Shown: piece by piece, positions 8,405-17,934 of the stretch
Layout of the letters: each line of letters opens with the position of its first letter
How positions within the stretch are numbered: the stretch's first letter is position 1
Origin: an uncultured Bacteroidales bacterium
GTDB lineage: Bacteria; Bacteroidota; Bacteroidia; Bacteroidales; Bacteroidaceae
Length of the DNA stretch: 46,791 nucleotides
Assembly: GCA_946055515.1 (NCBI GenBank)
Contig: CAMGGA010000002.1
Location: 1 to 46,791, forward strand
Reading direction: 5' to 3'
Program-made: the position numbers and the translations under genes
The notes under the pieces: model-generated
Database searches by the model: none
What the model saw: the letters and a program-made list of their open reading frames with translations, nothing else
What the model was told of the DNA's origin: nothing

Positions 8405-9577
8405 TCAGAAAAAATCGATTTCGAAGGTTGTACCTTGCCCTGGCGTGCTTTGTTTCACGAAAATGTGGCCGTGGTGATACTCCTGAATGATGCGTTTGGC
8501 CAATGAAAGTCCAAGTCCCCAGCCGCGCTTCTTCGTGGTGAAGCCAGGTTTGAACACAGCCCTGAAATGGCGGTGGGGAATGCCTCTCCCCGTGTCGCTG
8601 ACAAGGATGCGTGCCCCGCGCGGATGGGCCTCGGCGGTGAGGGTGATGCGGCCGCGGGCTTCCATGGCGTCGACGGCATTCTTGCAGAGGTTTTCCACCA
8701 CCCACTCGAAGAGCGGCGGACAGACCCGTGCGGGGAGCGGATGGGGCGGCAGCGTGAGGGAGAAACTGACTTTCTGTGAAGTCCGTTTGCGCATATAGTC
8801 GGTGACGTTCTGGAGGAGGGGGCAAAGGTCGGTCACCTCGAGTTCGGGGGTAGAACCGATTTTGGAGAAACGCTCCGCAATCAGCTGTAGGCGCTTCACG
8901 TCCTTGTCCATTTCGGGGAGGAGCGGGTCGTCGGGATAGGTGTCGCGCAGCACTTCGCTCCAGGCCATGAGGGCCGAAATGGGGGTACCGAGCTGGTGGG
9001 CCGTTTCGCGGGAAAGACCCACCCACACGCGGTTCTGTTCTGCGCGCTTCGAGGCCAGCAGGGCCACGAGGGCGGCTATCACCACGAGGGCCACGAGACC
9101 GAGCTGGGCGTAGGGATAGAGCGTGAGGCGGCGGAGCATCACGGACTCCGTGTAGTAGAGGTAAATGTATTCGGGCCTGTGGCCAGCGGCTTTCTCGGGG
9201 GAAATGTCGATGGGCATGCAGTGCCCATCGACTTTCATGCGATGCACCACGGCCTGGAGGGTCTGGAGGGAGTCCTGGCCTTCGGGATTGGGACGCAGGT
9301 TGCGGGAGGCTATCACGTTGTCGCGACTGTCCAGCACCACCACGGGGATGGTGTGGTTGCTGCCCATCACCTTCAGCACGAGCGCCAGGTCGGTGTGTTC
9401 GTCCGCGGCGGTAAACGAGCGCATCGCTTCGGCCCACACTTCCATCTTGCCCACTTCCTCTTCGAGCAGTTGGCTGGTGAGGCGGTGGGAGTAGACAAGT
9501 GAGCCCACCGATACGATGGCGGTGGCGACCACCAAGGCCCATTTGATTTTGCGCAGTCGGTTGGTGAGTGCTTGCAT
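8405..9577 (-). CDS. Membrane sensor histidine kinase
   Basis: N-terminal TM, periplasmic region, second TM, H-box GLSRETAHQLGTPISAL, HATPase motifs DTGRGIP and GWGLGLSLAKRI. Confidence 0.92.
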   Translation of the reverse strand: MQALTNRLRKIKWALVVATAIVSVGSLVYSHRLTSQLLEEEVGKMEVWAEAMRSFTAADEHTDLALVLKVMGSNHTIPVVVLDSRDNVIASRNLRPNPEGQDSLQTLQAVVHRMKVDGHCMPIDISPEKAAGHRPEYIYLYYTESVMLRRLTLYPYAQLGLVALVVIAALVALLASKRAEQNRVWVGLSRETAHQLGTPISALMAWSEVLRDTYPDDPLLPEMDKDVKRLQLIAERFSKIGSTPELEVTDLCPLLQNVTDYMRKRTSQKVSFSLTLPPHPLPARVCPPLFEWVVENLCKNAVDAMEARGRITLTAEAHPRGARILVSDTGRGIPHRHFRAVFKPGFTTKKRGWGLGLSLAKRIIQEYHHGHIFVKQSTPGQGTTFEIDFF

Positions 9578-9682
9578 GGGGGGAGGGGACTACGTGCTTT
9601 GCGCTTTTACCACAAAGCGCGGGTTAAATAAAGAATAAGGTGTGGAGGTCGTGTACTGGCAAGCAAGGGCTGAAATGTTGAA

Positions 9683-9751
9683 AGGTTACAAGGTTATAAA
9701 GTTACGCTTGGGACCATGGCCTCAGCACGTAACATTATAACCTCATAACCT
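9683..9751. repeat. Dispersed intergenic palindromic repeat, locus 2
   Basis: AGGTTACAAGGTTATAAAGTTACG...CGTAACATTATAACCTCATAACCT inverted repeat. Confidence 0.85.
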
Positions 9752-9774
9752 TCTTTCTCATAACCCGCGGGCGC

Positions 9775-11424
9775 TTAGGGCACAAGGTACTTGTCGCCCG
9801 TTTCTTTCACCACGTTCTTCTTGTACTCCTCGCTGAAGCCCGGACGTTTCGGGGGTACGGCCAGTCCTTCGGGGGTCAGGTCGAACTTCCCGTCAGTTTC
9901 GGGTTTCACCGTCTGGTCGTTGTACTTCACGATGAGGTACTGCCCGAGCTTGATCCAGCGGTCCATCATGCGGCTGGCGCAGGAGTGGGAATAGTCCGTG
10001 AGGAAAGCCACGGCACGGTCCGCATCGTAGCGCAGGAGTTCGGCCGCTTCTTTCTCCACGCGGGACTGGTAGGCGATGAAGTCGCGTTCGAGTTCCTCGC
10101 GTGCCTCCTTGAGCGAAGGGAAGAGCTGGTTGTAGCGCGGATAGGTCATGTTGGCCACCCAGTTTTCTACCCAGAAAGCCGACTGCCAGGAGAAGGTCAC
10201 GTCGTTGGCATCCTTCGGGTCGTAGCAGGCGGGGGCTGACTGCGCGCAGCAGTAGACCGGGGTATAGGCCACCATGTTGGGATCGTCGTTGCCGAACCAA
10301 AGTACGCCGCCGATCTCGTTGGGCAAGAAGTCGCGCACCTGGACGACGATAGTGGCTGCCGTCTGTTGCGTGGAAATGGGCCGTTCGTTGAAATACTTCT
10401 TTCCCTCATATTCCCATGCCAGCGGGGTGGGGCGGTAGGGAGCGCAGTAAGGGCCGGCGCCCACGTCCTGCGTCACGTCGAAGGGCGTGCCCTCGTAGTG
10501 GTCGCGCATCGAGTTCATCACGTCGGAGAGCGAGAGCTTCTGCTTCGGCTTCATGTAGAGCGGCATGGGCTCCGTCTGGCCGATGTGCTTACCGTCCACG
10601 GCAGCGAGGTAGCGGTCCATGCCATCCACCCATTTGTTGTAGAAACTCCACACACGGGCTTCGCAATAGCGCAGTGCACCGAAGTTGGCCGGGGCGTAGG
10701 CATCGGCGAAGGAAAACTCAGCGTCCTTGCCGCTGAAGAAGCCTTGCTTGCGGGCAAAGCTGATCACGTCCTTGGCATAGCGTACGTTCTTCTTGTCCTT
10801 CAGGTCGAAGCGGTGGATGCGGCTCTGGTTGGCGTGGCAGGAGATGCAATCGTCGGGGATGCGCACGGCTACCCACACGGCGCCCTTCTCTTCGGGGCCC
10901 TTGCCGATCATTTCGAGAATCCACACTTCGTTCGGGTCGGCGATGGAGAAGCTCTCCCCTTCGGAGGCGTAGCCATATTCCTGCACGAGGCTCGTCATCA
11001 CGTCGATGGCTTCGCGTGCCGTGCGTGAACGTTGGAGTGCCACGGTCATGAGGCTCACGTAGTCCAGGACGCCCTTCGGGTCCACGAGTTCTTCGCGTCC
11101 GCCGAAAGTGGTTTCGGTGATGGCCACCTGGTGCTCGTTGATGTAGCCCATCACGGCGTAGGTGTGCGGTGCTTCGGCAATCTCGCCGTGGAACACGTTC
11201 GTGTCGCCGTCCACAATGCGGCGCATCGTTCCCGGGGCGTGGTCAGCCGCGGGGAGGTAGTGTAGCCGGCCGAACATGCCGTAGCTGTCTTGGTTATAGG
11301 TGATGAAGGCCGAGCCGCAGGCCGAGGCTTTCTTGCCCACCAGGAAACTCGTGCAGGCTTGCGCCACGGGGCCGGCCAGCAGCGCCAGCAGCAGGAGCAG
11401 GCTCCATTTCTTGCTAATCGTCAT
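9775..11424 (-). CDS. C69-family dipeptidase (secreted)
   Basis: 549 aa; signal peptide followed by ACTSFLVGKKAS (Ntn-hydrolase Cys); YNQDSYG; C69-type sequence throughout. Confidence 0.9.
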   Translation of the reverse strand: MTISKKWSLLLLLALLAGPVAQACTSFLVGKKASACGSAFITYNQDSYGMFGRLHYLPAADHAPGTMRRIVDGDTNVFHGEIAEAPHTYAVMGYINEHQVAITETTFGGREELVDPKGVLDYVSLMTVALQRSRTAREAIDVMTSLVQEYGYASEGESFSIADPNEVWILEMIGKGPEEKGAVWVAVRIPDDCISCHANQSRIHRFDLKDKKNVRYAKDVISFARKQGFFSGKDAEFSFADAYAPANFGALRYCEARVWSFYNKWVDGMDRYLAAVDGKHIGQTEPMPLYMKPKQKLSLSDVMNSMRDHYEGTPFDVTQDVGAGPYCAPYRPTPLAWEYEGKKYFNERPISTQQTAATIVVQVRDFLPNEIGGVLWFGNDDPNMVAYTPVYCCAQSAPACYDPKDANDVTFSWQSAFWVENWVANMTYPRYNQLFPSLKEAREELERDFIAYQSRVEKEAAELLRYDADRAVAFLTDYSHSCASRMMDRWIKLGQYLIVKYNDQTVKPETDGKFDLTPEGLAVPPKRPGFSEEYKKNVVKETGDKYLVP

Positions 11425-11454
11425 CTTCTTATTCTTGCTTGGTTTTGAGCTGTT

Positions 11455-12306
11455 TTATTCCGTTGCCTTAAAGGACATGTCGAGACCCTTCACCGAGTGG
11501 GTGAGCGCACCCACGGAGATGAAGTCCACGCCCGTTTCGGCATAGTCACGCAGCGTGTCGAAAGTGATGCCGCCGCTCGACTCGGTTTCAAACTTGTGGT
11601 CAATGAGTTCCACGGCCTTGCGCGTGTCTTCCACCGAGAAGTTGTCGAGCATGATGCGGTCAGCCCCGCCGTGGGCCATCACCTCCTTGATTTCGTCGAA
11701 CGAACGGCATTCGATTTCCACCTTCAGGTTCAGTCCCTTTTCCTTCTGGTAAGCAGCGCAGCGGTCGAGAGCCGCGCTGATGCCGCCGCAGAAGTCCACG
11801 TGGTTGTCCTTGAGCAGAATCATGTCGAAGAGGCCGATGCGGTGGTTCACGCCGCCACCGATTTTCACAGCCTCTTTTTCGAGCATACGCATGCCCGGAG
11901 TGGTCTTGCGCGTGTCGAGCACACGGGTGTTCGTACCTTCGAGGCGTTTCACGTAGCGGTTCGTCATGGTGGCGATGCCGCTCATGCGCTGCATGATGTT
12001 GAGCATGAGGCGTTCCGTCTGGAGCAGGGAGCGCACCTTGCCGCGCGCCACCATGGCCACGTCACCGGGCTTCACGTGTGCGCCGTCTTCGATAAACTGC
12101 TCTACCTTCAGCGTGGGGTCGAAGCAGTTGAACACCTGGCGTGCCACGCGCATACCTGCGAGGATGCCCTCTTCTTTAATAAGGAGTTTCGATGCCCCTT
12201 CTGCCTCTTCGGGGATGCAGCAGAGGGTAGTGTGGTCGCCATCGCCGATGTCTTCCGAGAAAGAGAGGTCAATCAGGCGGTCGTTGAGTTCGTCTACAGT
12301 GTACAT
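11455..12306 (-). CDS. nadC: Nicotinate-nucleotide pyrophosphorylase (carboxylating)
   Basis: 283 aa; LMLNIMQRMSGIAT, DTRKTTPGMRMLEKEAVKIGGGVNHR, EIECRSFDE. Confidence 0.95.
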   Translation of the reverse strand: MYTVDELNDRLIDLSFSEDIGDGDHTTLCCIPEEAEGASKLLIKEEGILAGMRVARQVFNCFDPTLKVEQFIEDGAHVKPGDVAMVARGKVRSLLQTERLMLNIMQRMSGIATMTNRYVKRLEGTNTRVLDTRKTTPGMRMLEKEAVKIGGGVNHRIGLFDMILLKDNHVDFCGGISAALDRCAAYQKEKGLNLKVEIECRSFDEIKEVMAHGGADRIMLDNFSVEDTRKAVELIDHKFETESSGGITFDTLRDYAETGVDFISVGALTHSVKGLDMSFKATE

Positions 12307-12339
12307 GATAGATGGGATGTATGGTTTTTGTAACTACAA

Positions 12340-13908
12340 TCAGAATTCGCTCGTGAAATGGAAACGGATGTTTTCAAAATCCTGTTGCGCCATCTGGAGC
12401 ACATAGCCCGAGTCGGCGAGGAACACATCGCGCCCGTCGCGGTCCTTGGCCATATACTGGTACTTGCGCTTCTTGAAGTTCTCCAGTTCGGCCTCGTCGT
12501 CGCTTTCGATCCAGCACGCCTTGTAGAGGTGTATGGGTTCCCAGCGGCATTTCGCGTTGTATTCGTTCTCGAGGCGGTACTGTATCACTTCAAACTGGAG
12601 CTGTCCCACGGTGCCTATGATTTTGCGTCCGTTGAACTGGTTCACGAAGAGCTGTGCGACGCCTTCGTCCATGAGCTGTTCGATGCCCTTGTTGAGCTGC
12701 TTCGTCTTCATGGGGTCAGCGTTCTCGATGTATTTGAAGAGTTCGGGCGAGAACGAGGGCAGGCCGCGGAAATGCAGCTTTTCTCCCTCCGTCAGCGTGT
12801 CGCCAATCTTGAACGTCCCGTTGTCGGGCAGACCCACGATGTCGCCCGCCCAAGCCTCGTCGATGGTACTCTTGCGTTGCGCCATGAACTGCGTGGGCGA
12901 GGAGAAACGCATCTGCTTGCCGTCGCGCACGTGGAGATAGGGTTTGCCGCGCTCGAAACGACCTGAGCACACCTTGCAGAAAGCGATACACGAGCGGTGG
13001 TTGGGGTCGATGTTTGCTGTGATTTTGAATATAAAACCCGTAAACTTCTCTTCCTCTGGTTGAACTGTGCGTTCCTCGGCCTGCGTGGGGCGTGGGCAGG
13101 GCGCGATTTTCACGAAGCAGTCCAGGAGTTCCTTCACGCCGAAGTTGTTCAGCGCCGAGCCGAAGAAGACGGGCGCCACCTCGGCATTGAGGTATTCCTC
13201 CTGCGAGAAGGCGGGGTAGACACCGTCTACCAGTTCGAGGTCCTCGCGGAGCTTCTCTGCGTCGGCCTCACCCACGTGAGCCTCGAGTTCATCGCTGTGG
13301 ATGTCCACGGCCACTTTTTCCGTCACCTTCTGTTTGTCGGCGGCGAAGAGGTTCAACTGTTGCTCAAAGATGTTGTACACCCCCTTGAAGCGCTGTCCCT
13401 GGTTGATGGGCCAGGAAAGTGGGCGCACCCTGATCTGCAGTTCCTGCTCGAGTTCGTCAAGCAGGTCAAAGGGGTCACGTCCTTCGCGGTCCATCTTGTT
13501 CACGAAGACAATCACGGGCGTCTTGCGCATGCGGCACACCGTCATCAGTTTGCGCGTCTGCGTTTCCACACCCTTCGCGCTGTCCACGACGATGATGGCC
13601 GAGTCCACGGCCGTCAGCGTGCGGAAGGTATCCTCCGCGAAGTCCTGGTGGCCCGGTGTGTCCAGGATGTTCACCTTGTAGTCATCGTAGTCAAACTCCA
13701 TCACGGAAGTGGTGACGGAGATACCGCGCTGCTTTTCGATTTCCATCCAGTCGGAGGTTGCAGTCTTCTTGATTTTGTTGTTCTTCACAGCGCCGGCCAC
13801 CTGGATTTGTCCGCCGAAGAGCAGGAGCTTTTCGGTGAGCGTCGTCTTACCCGCGTCGGGGTGAGAGATGATGGCAAAGGTGCGTCGGCGCGCTATTTCT
13901 GGGGTCAT
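12340..13908 (-). CDS. prfC: Peptide chain release factor 3
   Basis: 522 aa; [51 protein letters not shown]: canonical GTPase motifs. Confidence 0.96.
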   Translation of the reverse strand: MTPEIARRRTFAIISHPDAGKTTLTEKLLLFGGQIQVAGAVKNNKIKKTATSDWMEIEKQRGISVTTSVMEFDYDDYKVNILDTPGHQDFAEDTFRTLTAVDSAIIVVDSAKGVETQTRKLMTVCRMRKTPVIVFVNKMDREGRDPFDLLDELEQELQIRVRPLSWPINQGQRFKGVYNIFEQQLNLFAADKQKVTEKVAVDIHSDELEAHVGEADAEKLREDLELVDGVYPAFSQEEYLNAEVAPVFFGSALNNFGVKELLDCFVKIAPCPRPTQAEERTVQPEEEKFTGFIFKITANIDPNHRSCIAFCKVCSGRFERGKPYLHVRDGKQMRFSSPTQFMAQRKSTIDEAWAGDIVGLPDNGTFKIGDTLTEGEKLHFRGLPSFSPELFKYIENADPMKTKQLNKGIEQLMDEGVAQLFVNQFNGRKIIGTVGQLQFEVIQYRLENEYNAKCRWEPIHLYKACWIESDDEAELENFKKRKYQYMAKDRDGRDVFLADSGYVLQMAQQDFENIRFHFTSEF

Positions 13909-13944
13909 GTATGCTTGGGGTTATTGATGTTATTTAAGTTTCGG

Positions 13945-14119
13945 TGGTTATGAGGTGTTGCGCTTCGCGCAGGTTATGAGGTTATAAAGTTACTTCAGAT
14001 GACTTTGCATTGCAAATCTGTTGCGTTAAAGACTTACTTGATAAACTTGTCACCCTGGGAACGAAGCGGCCTTAACCTCACATCCTTCAAGTTCCGGAAC
14101 TTTCGAAACTTGAATGATG
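13945..14119. repeat. Dispersed intergenic palindromic repeat, locus 3 (partial copy), plus a separate hairpin
   Basis: GGTTATGAGGTGTTGCGCTTCGCGCAGGTTATGAGGTTATAAAGTTACTT at about 13946-13995 matches the reverse complement of locus 4. Hairpin CATCCTTCAAGTT..AACTTGAATGATG at 14081-14119. Confidence 0.78.
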
Positions 14120-14146
14120 TTACGAAATGTGTCGGAAATAGAGAAG

Positions 14147-15004
14147 TCAGCGCATGTTCTCCATGCAGTCCTTCAGCGCATCCTCCCACCAGCGGATTTC
14201 GAGGCCGTAGGTCGATTTGATTTTTCCCTTGTCCAGCACCGAGAAGTGGGGTCGCTGTGCGGGCACGGGATAGTCTGCCGTGTGGATGGGCGTCACGTTG
14301 CACGAATTGATGCCCGCGATGCGGTGGATGGCACGCGTGAAGTCGTACCACGAGCAGACTCCTTCGTTCGTGAAGTGGTACACCCCGGGCACGATGCCCT
14401 TGTCGATGGCCGCAAGAATGGCTGCTGCCAGGTCGCGGGCGTAGGTCGGCGAACCGAGTTGGTCAAACACCACGCCGAGGCTTTCACGTTCACGGCCCAG
14501 GCGCATCATGGTCTTCACGAAGTTCTGGCCAAAGGTCGAATAGAGCCAGGCTGTGCGGATGACCATCGAGCCGGCACACGAACGGATCACAGCTTCTTCG
14601 CCTTCCAGCTTCGTGCGGCCGTAGACCGTTTGCGGGTTCGTCGCGTCCTCTTCGCGGTAAGGCACACAGGCGCGGCCGTCAAAGACATAGTCCGTCGACA
14701 CCTGTACCATCGTGCCTCCCTGTGCAGCCACCGCTTCCGCGAGATACCCCGGGGCAATGTGGTTCAGGAGGTCGCAGCGTTCGGGTTCACTCTCCGCCTT
14801 GTCCACAGCCGTGAAGGCGGCACAGTTCACCACCGTGTCGATGCGGTTGTTCTCGACGAAGGTATAGACCGCCTTGCGGTCCGTGATGTCCAGTTCCTGT
14901 ACGTCGGTGAAGAAGAAGCGGCAGCTGTCGGCACTTTGCGGGGCCAGAAGCCGCAGTTCATTTCCCAGCTGGCCGTTGGCGCCAGTGACTAAGATATGTT
15001 TCAT
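14147..15004 (-). CDS. rfbD: dTDP-4-dehydrorhamnose reductase
   Basis: 285 aa; VTGANGQLGNELR, VNCAAFTAVDKAE, STDYVFDG, YGRTKLEGE. Confidence 0.94.
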   Translation of the reverse strand: MKHILVTGANGQLGNELRLLAPQSADSCRFFFTDVQELDITDRKAVYTFVENNRIDTVVNCAAFTAVDKAESEPERCDLLNHIAPGYLAEAVAAQGGTMVQVSTDYVFDGRACVPYREEDATNPQTVYGRTKLEGEEAVIRSCAGSMVIRTAWLYSTFGQNFVKTMMRLGRERESLGVVFDQLGSPTYARDLAAAILAAIDKGIVPGVYHFTNEGVCSWYDFTRAIHRIAGINSCNVTPIHTADYPVPAQRPHFSVLDKGKIKSTYGLEIRWWEDALKDCMENMR

Positions 15005-15082
15005 GAACGGATGCTATAGTAAAATATTGGGCGCAGTGCGCCGCGGTTATATTCAATCGTTGAGGGGGGCAAGCCCAAGGTG

Positions 15083-15637
15083 TCATTCCTCCACCGTCAC
15101 GCCCCGTTTCCAGTAGTCCGAGAGCGTACCGAGCAAGGCGGTCACGTCCTTCTGTGCCGCAGCCGTTTCAGGGGTTATGGAGCGTCCTGCGAGGCGCAGC
15201 GTGAGCACGCCATAGAGAAAGTCGAAGCACACCTCCAGTTCGCCCTTTTCCGGAGCGTCGGGCTGGGCCTGTCGGTTCTTGGCGCGCAGTTCCACGATGT
15301 AGGGCAGCACCTTGTAGTACATTTCGCGATAATAGGGAAACTCGGGCGAACGGAGCAGCTGCGCATGGAGTTCCACCAGGGTTTCCAGCGCGTTGCGGGC
15401 TATCTGCAGGTGCCCCCGTTCGTGGAGGCCCTCCGAGCGCATCATGTCGCAGAGTTCGGCAAACCATTGTCGGTTCTCCGATCTTTCCTCCTCGCTGAGG
15501 GGTGCCTTGGCGAGCCACTCGCTGTCGATGCGCCGGGCGTCGAGGGCGAAGGCCCGCATGAGGTCCTCCATTTGCCATAGGTAGAGGATATATTCCGCGC
15601 GGTTGGTTTCGCGGAGCTTTTGGGCAATCTGTTTCAT
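15083..15637 (-). CDS. DUF4924-like protein
   Basis: 184 aa; KLRETNRAEYILYLWQMEDLMRAF resembles the Bacteroidetes DUF4924 family; downstream of the LysE gene. Confidence 0.7.
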   Translation of the reverse strand: MKQIAQKLRETNRAEYILYLWQMEDLMRAFALDARRIDSEWLAKAPLSEEERSENRQWFAELCDMMRSEGLHERGHLQIARNALETLVELHAQLLRSPEFPYYREMYYKVLPYIVELRAKNRQAQPDAPEKGELEVCFDFLYGVLTLRLAGRSITPETAAAQKDVTALLGTLSDYWKRGVTVEE

Positions 15638-15653
15638 GGGCAGGGGAGCGGGG

Positions 15654-16322
15654 TCAATAGAGCGAAAGGTTGAAAAGTGTCATGGCCGCATAAATCACGG
15701 AGGCCACCAGCACCACCGAACCGATGGAGCGGTTGAGCCGCAGGATGCCGCGCACGCCGAAACTGCTCCGCATCTTGTTGATCACGTAAGTCAGTCCCAA
15801 CCACCAGAGCATAGCCCCCGCCACAATGGAGAGGTAGCCCACACACTGCCCGAAGAAATTGCCCGGAACCACGAAGGTCAGCATGTTGAACAGTGCGATG
15901 AAAAGGAAGATAATGAGCGGGTTGGAGAGGGTGACGAGGAAAGCCGTGGTAAAGTTGTGCAGCAGCGTTCCCTTCTTGCCTTGTGAGGGACGGATACACT
16001 TGCGCGGGTCGGTGCGGAACATATAGATGCCGAACACGAAGAGCATGGCGCTGCCCAGCAGTTTCAGCCAGAAAATGTTCTGTTCCTTGTCGATAAAGTC
16101 CATGACAAACGACATGCCGAGACCCGTCACCAGGGCGTAGAAAATGTCGCTGAGCGCCGCGCCCGCACCCGTTACGATGCCGAAGGCCCGTCCTTTTTGC
16201 ATTGTGCGTTGGATGCAGAGGATACCCACGGGCCCCATCGGAGCCGAGGCAATGATGCCCACGAGTAAACCTTTCACGATGAGCATAAAAGGGCTGGCAA
16301 ATTCTGCGAATATACTGTTCAT
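15654..16322 (-). CDS. LysE-family transporter
   Basis: From MNSIFAEFASPFMLIVKGLLVGIIASAPMGPVGILCIQRTMQKGR; multiple TM segments. Start at 16322 preferred because the ORF-track extension overlaps the promoter. Confidence 0.88.
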   Translation of the reverse strand: MNSIFAEFASPFMLIVKGLLVGIIASAPMGPVGILCIQRTMQKGRAFGIVTGAGAALSDIFYALVTGLGMSFVMDFIDKEQNIFWLKLLGSAMLFVFGIYMFRTDPRKCIRPSQGKKGTLLHNFTTAFLVTLSNPLIIFLFIALFNMLTFVVPGNFFGQCVGYLSIVAGAMLWWLGLTYVINKMRSSFGVRGILRLNRSIGSVVLVASVIYAAMTLFNLSLY

Positions 16323-16419
16323 GCGCTTAAAGATACATTGTTTGGAGCATACCACCCGCATTTTCCCAGGAGGAGGGAACAGCCGCCTTGGGGAACTTGC
16401 GGTGAGAATACATTCGGCG

Positions 16420-16451
16420 CAAAAGTACACAATTCCCTGTGACCAGCCAAA
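16420..16451 (-). promoter_or_regulatory. Bacteroidetes promoter for the LysE operon
   Basis: Minus strand TTTG-N20-TACTTTTG, full match to TTTG-N19/21-TAnnTTTG. Confidence 0.7.
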
Positions 16452-16623
16452 CAGCGCCGCAGTTTTATCTTCGTGAAATCCGCGCTGCCCGGTGTTATGC
16501 GGTTTTAGGGTTCAAGGAAACGGTGTGAATGTTTGGAAATGCCCAGCAGCCGTATGCACCGACCCAGACCGGAGTATTTTCGGGAAATGTACGATGAAAT
16601 GGGCGTTTTTTGAATAAAAGCCA

Positions 16624-16911
16624 CCCTTATATATACGTGTTTTTAACCCGAAAAAAGCCTTCACAGCTTCACAGATTGCCCTAAACGCCCTGAAAATCAA
16701 GGATAAACAGTGTGAAGGCTCTGCAAGGTCCATCCTTCACACCTTCACCGCGCACGACAGCCGTGCCTTTTCGGCTGTGAAGCTTTTCTCAAAATGTGAA
16801 TCAAGTTTTACTTCATGTTTCACGCTGTTTTCTATTGATATTCAACACGAACAACACACAATGTGAAGCTGTGAAGGCTTTTTTCGGGTAAAAAACACGT
16901 ATATATAAGGG
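16624..16911. repeat. MITE-like element A: about 50-bp inverted repeats flanking about 190 bp rich in TTCAC/GTGAA
   Basis: Left arm 16624-16673 CCCTTATATATACGTGTTTTTAACCCGAAAAAAGCCTTCACAGCTTCACA; right arm 16862-16911 is its reverse complement with one mismatch by eye. Confidence 0.92.
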
Positions 16912-16938
16912 CGAAAATCGAGGATTTGGTCCACCCAT

Positions 16939-17000
16939 TCGGCACTTGGAAAATCCAATCCCAGGAGTTGCCGCGCCGAAGGCAGGGATTGTCGCGCCAA
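16939..17000. repeat. CGGCACTT module, copy adjacent to element A
   Basis: TCGGCACTTGGAAAATCCAATCCCAGGA..CGAAGGCAGGGATTGTCGCGCC resembles 43394-43455. Confidence 0.65.
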
Positions 17001-17120
17001 GGCGGCAGAGGGGAGCAACCGCCCTCGCGGCACCGGGGCACGGCGCGCGCTTCACGCCACGGCTTTCTTCTCCTTGGCCTGTGTTTGCTGGACATACATT
17101 TTTCCGGCTTTCCGTGTTCT

Positions 17121-17909
17121 CTACCGGTGGTATTTCCCTTTCGACTTAACGAGCACGACTTTCACCTGCGGGTCGGTGAGCAGCGGGAAATGGGCGGGCC
17201 AAAGGCGCACTTCGGCTTCCGTGGAACGATGGAGCCACGTGAGCATGGCTACACCCGCGGGGAGTTGGCCGCGCAAGGGGCTGTACCACCAGGCGGGGAA
17301 GGAAACGGCTCGCACTTGCCCGCTCTGGGCCACTCGGCGAATATGTGCTACGGCGGAATCGGTTTCGGCGGGGGTGAGCCGCGAGGGCTTGTCGTAGGGG
17401 ACGTAGAAGGAGGTGAAGTAGCCGCGGCGGGTGAAAGGAAGGAGGAGTTCGGGATGACGGCTTTCCACGATGAGAGAGTCGGGCTTCATCCCGCATTCGG
17501 CACAGAGGCTGTCGAGTCGGGCCAGGGCGGCGTTGGCGTTGGCGGGTGTGAGGTTCTTCACGTCGAGCCAAAGGCGGCTGCCCTGCCGCGCGGCCTGCTG
17601 GATGTAGGGACGGAGGCTGAGGTGGAAAGTGGTGTCGAGGTCGTGGGTGACATCGAAGCGTCCTGTGGCTTCGCGGAAGACAAGGTCTACTTCCACGTTA
17701 CGAAACCGTTCGCGATGCTCTTGCATCTTTTCGAGGGAATTGCAACGGTGGAGCCAGAGCTTGGGCCGGTAGGGGGCTGTGTAGTGCCATGCAGCCAAAC
17801 TGTACATGAGGAGGACTGCGCAAAGGATTACGAGGGACAGAATGACAGAATTCCTCCCCCGGTTGGGGTGTTTGGGGGGAGCGTTCAGGACATTCGGGGT
17901 CTTTTTCAT
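17121..17909 (-). CDS. Membrane-anchored GDPD/FAM151-like protein
   Basis: 262 aa; N-terminal TM; LHRCNSLEKM...EVDLVF...FDVTHD...LWLDVKNL. Confidence 0.6.
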   Translation of the reverse strand: MKKTPNVLNAPPKHPNRGRNSVILSLVILCAVLLMYSLAAWHYTAPYRPKLWLHRCNSLEKMQEHRERFRNVEVDLVFREATGRFDVTHDLDTTFHLSLRPYIQQAARQGSRLWLDVKNLTPANANAALARLDSLCAECGMKPDSLIVESRHPELLLPFTRRGYFTSFYVPYDKPSRLTPAETDSAVAHIRRVAQSGQVRAVSFPAWWYSPLRGQLPAGVAMLTWLHRSTEAEVRLWPAHFPLLTDPQVKVVLVKSKGKYHR

Positions 17910-17934
17910 TTCGGGCGGATTGGAGAGGTAACGT

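Noticed and set aside
10801-10870. ISCHANQ (CxxH-like) in the C69 peptidase as a possible heme-binding site
   Set aside because: The sequence is SCHAN, not CxxCH; as I recall this is a usual C69-family segment.
16624-16911. CRISPR-like array from repeated TTCAC/GTGAA words
   Set aside because: Words are short, irregularly spaced and in both orientations; no uniform repeat-spacer structure and no cas genes.
16813-17095. Small minus-strand ORFs over the right arm of element A and the CGGCACTT block
   Set aside because: Overlap the inverted repeat; several frames equally open; basic low-complexity peptides, likely non-coding.
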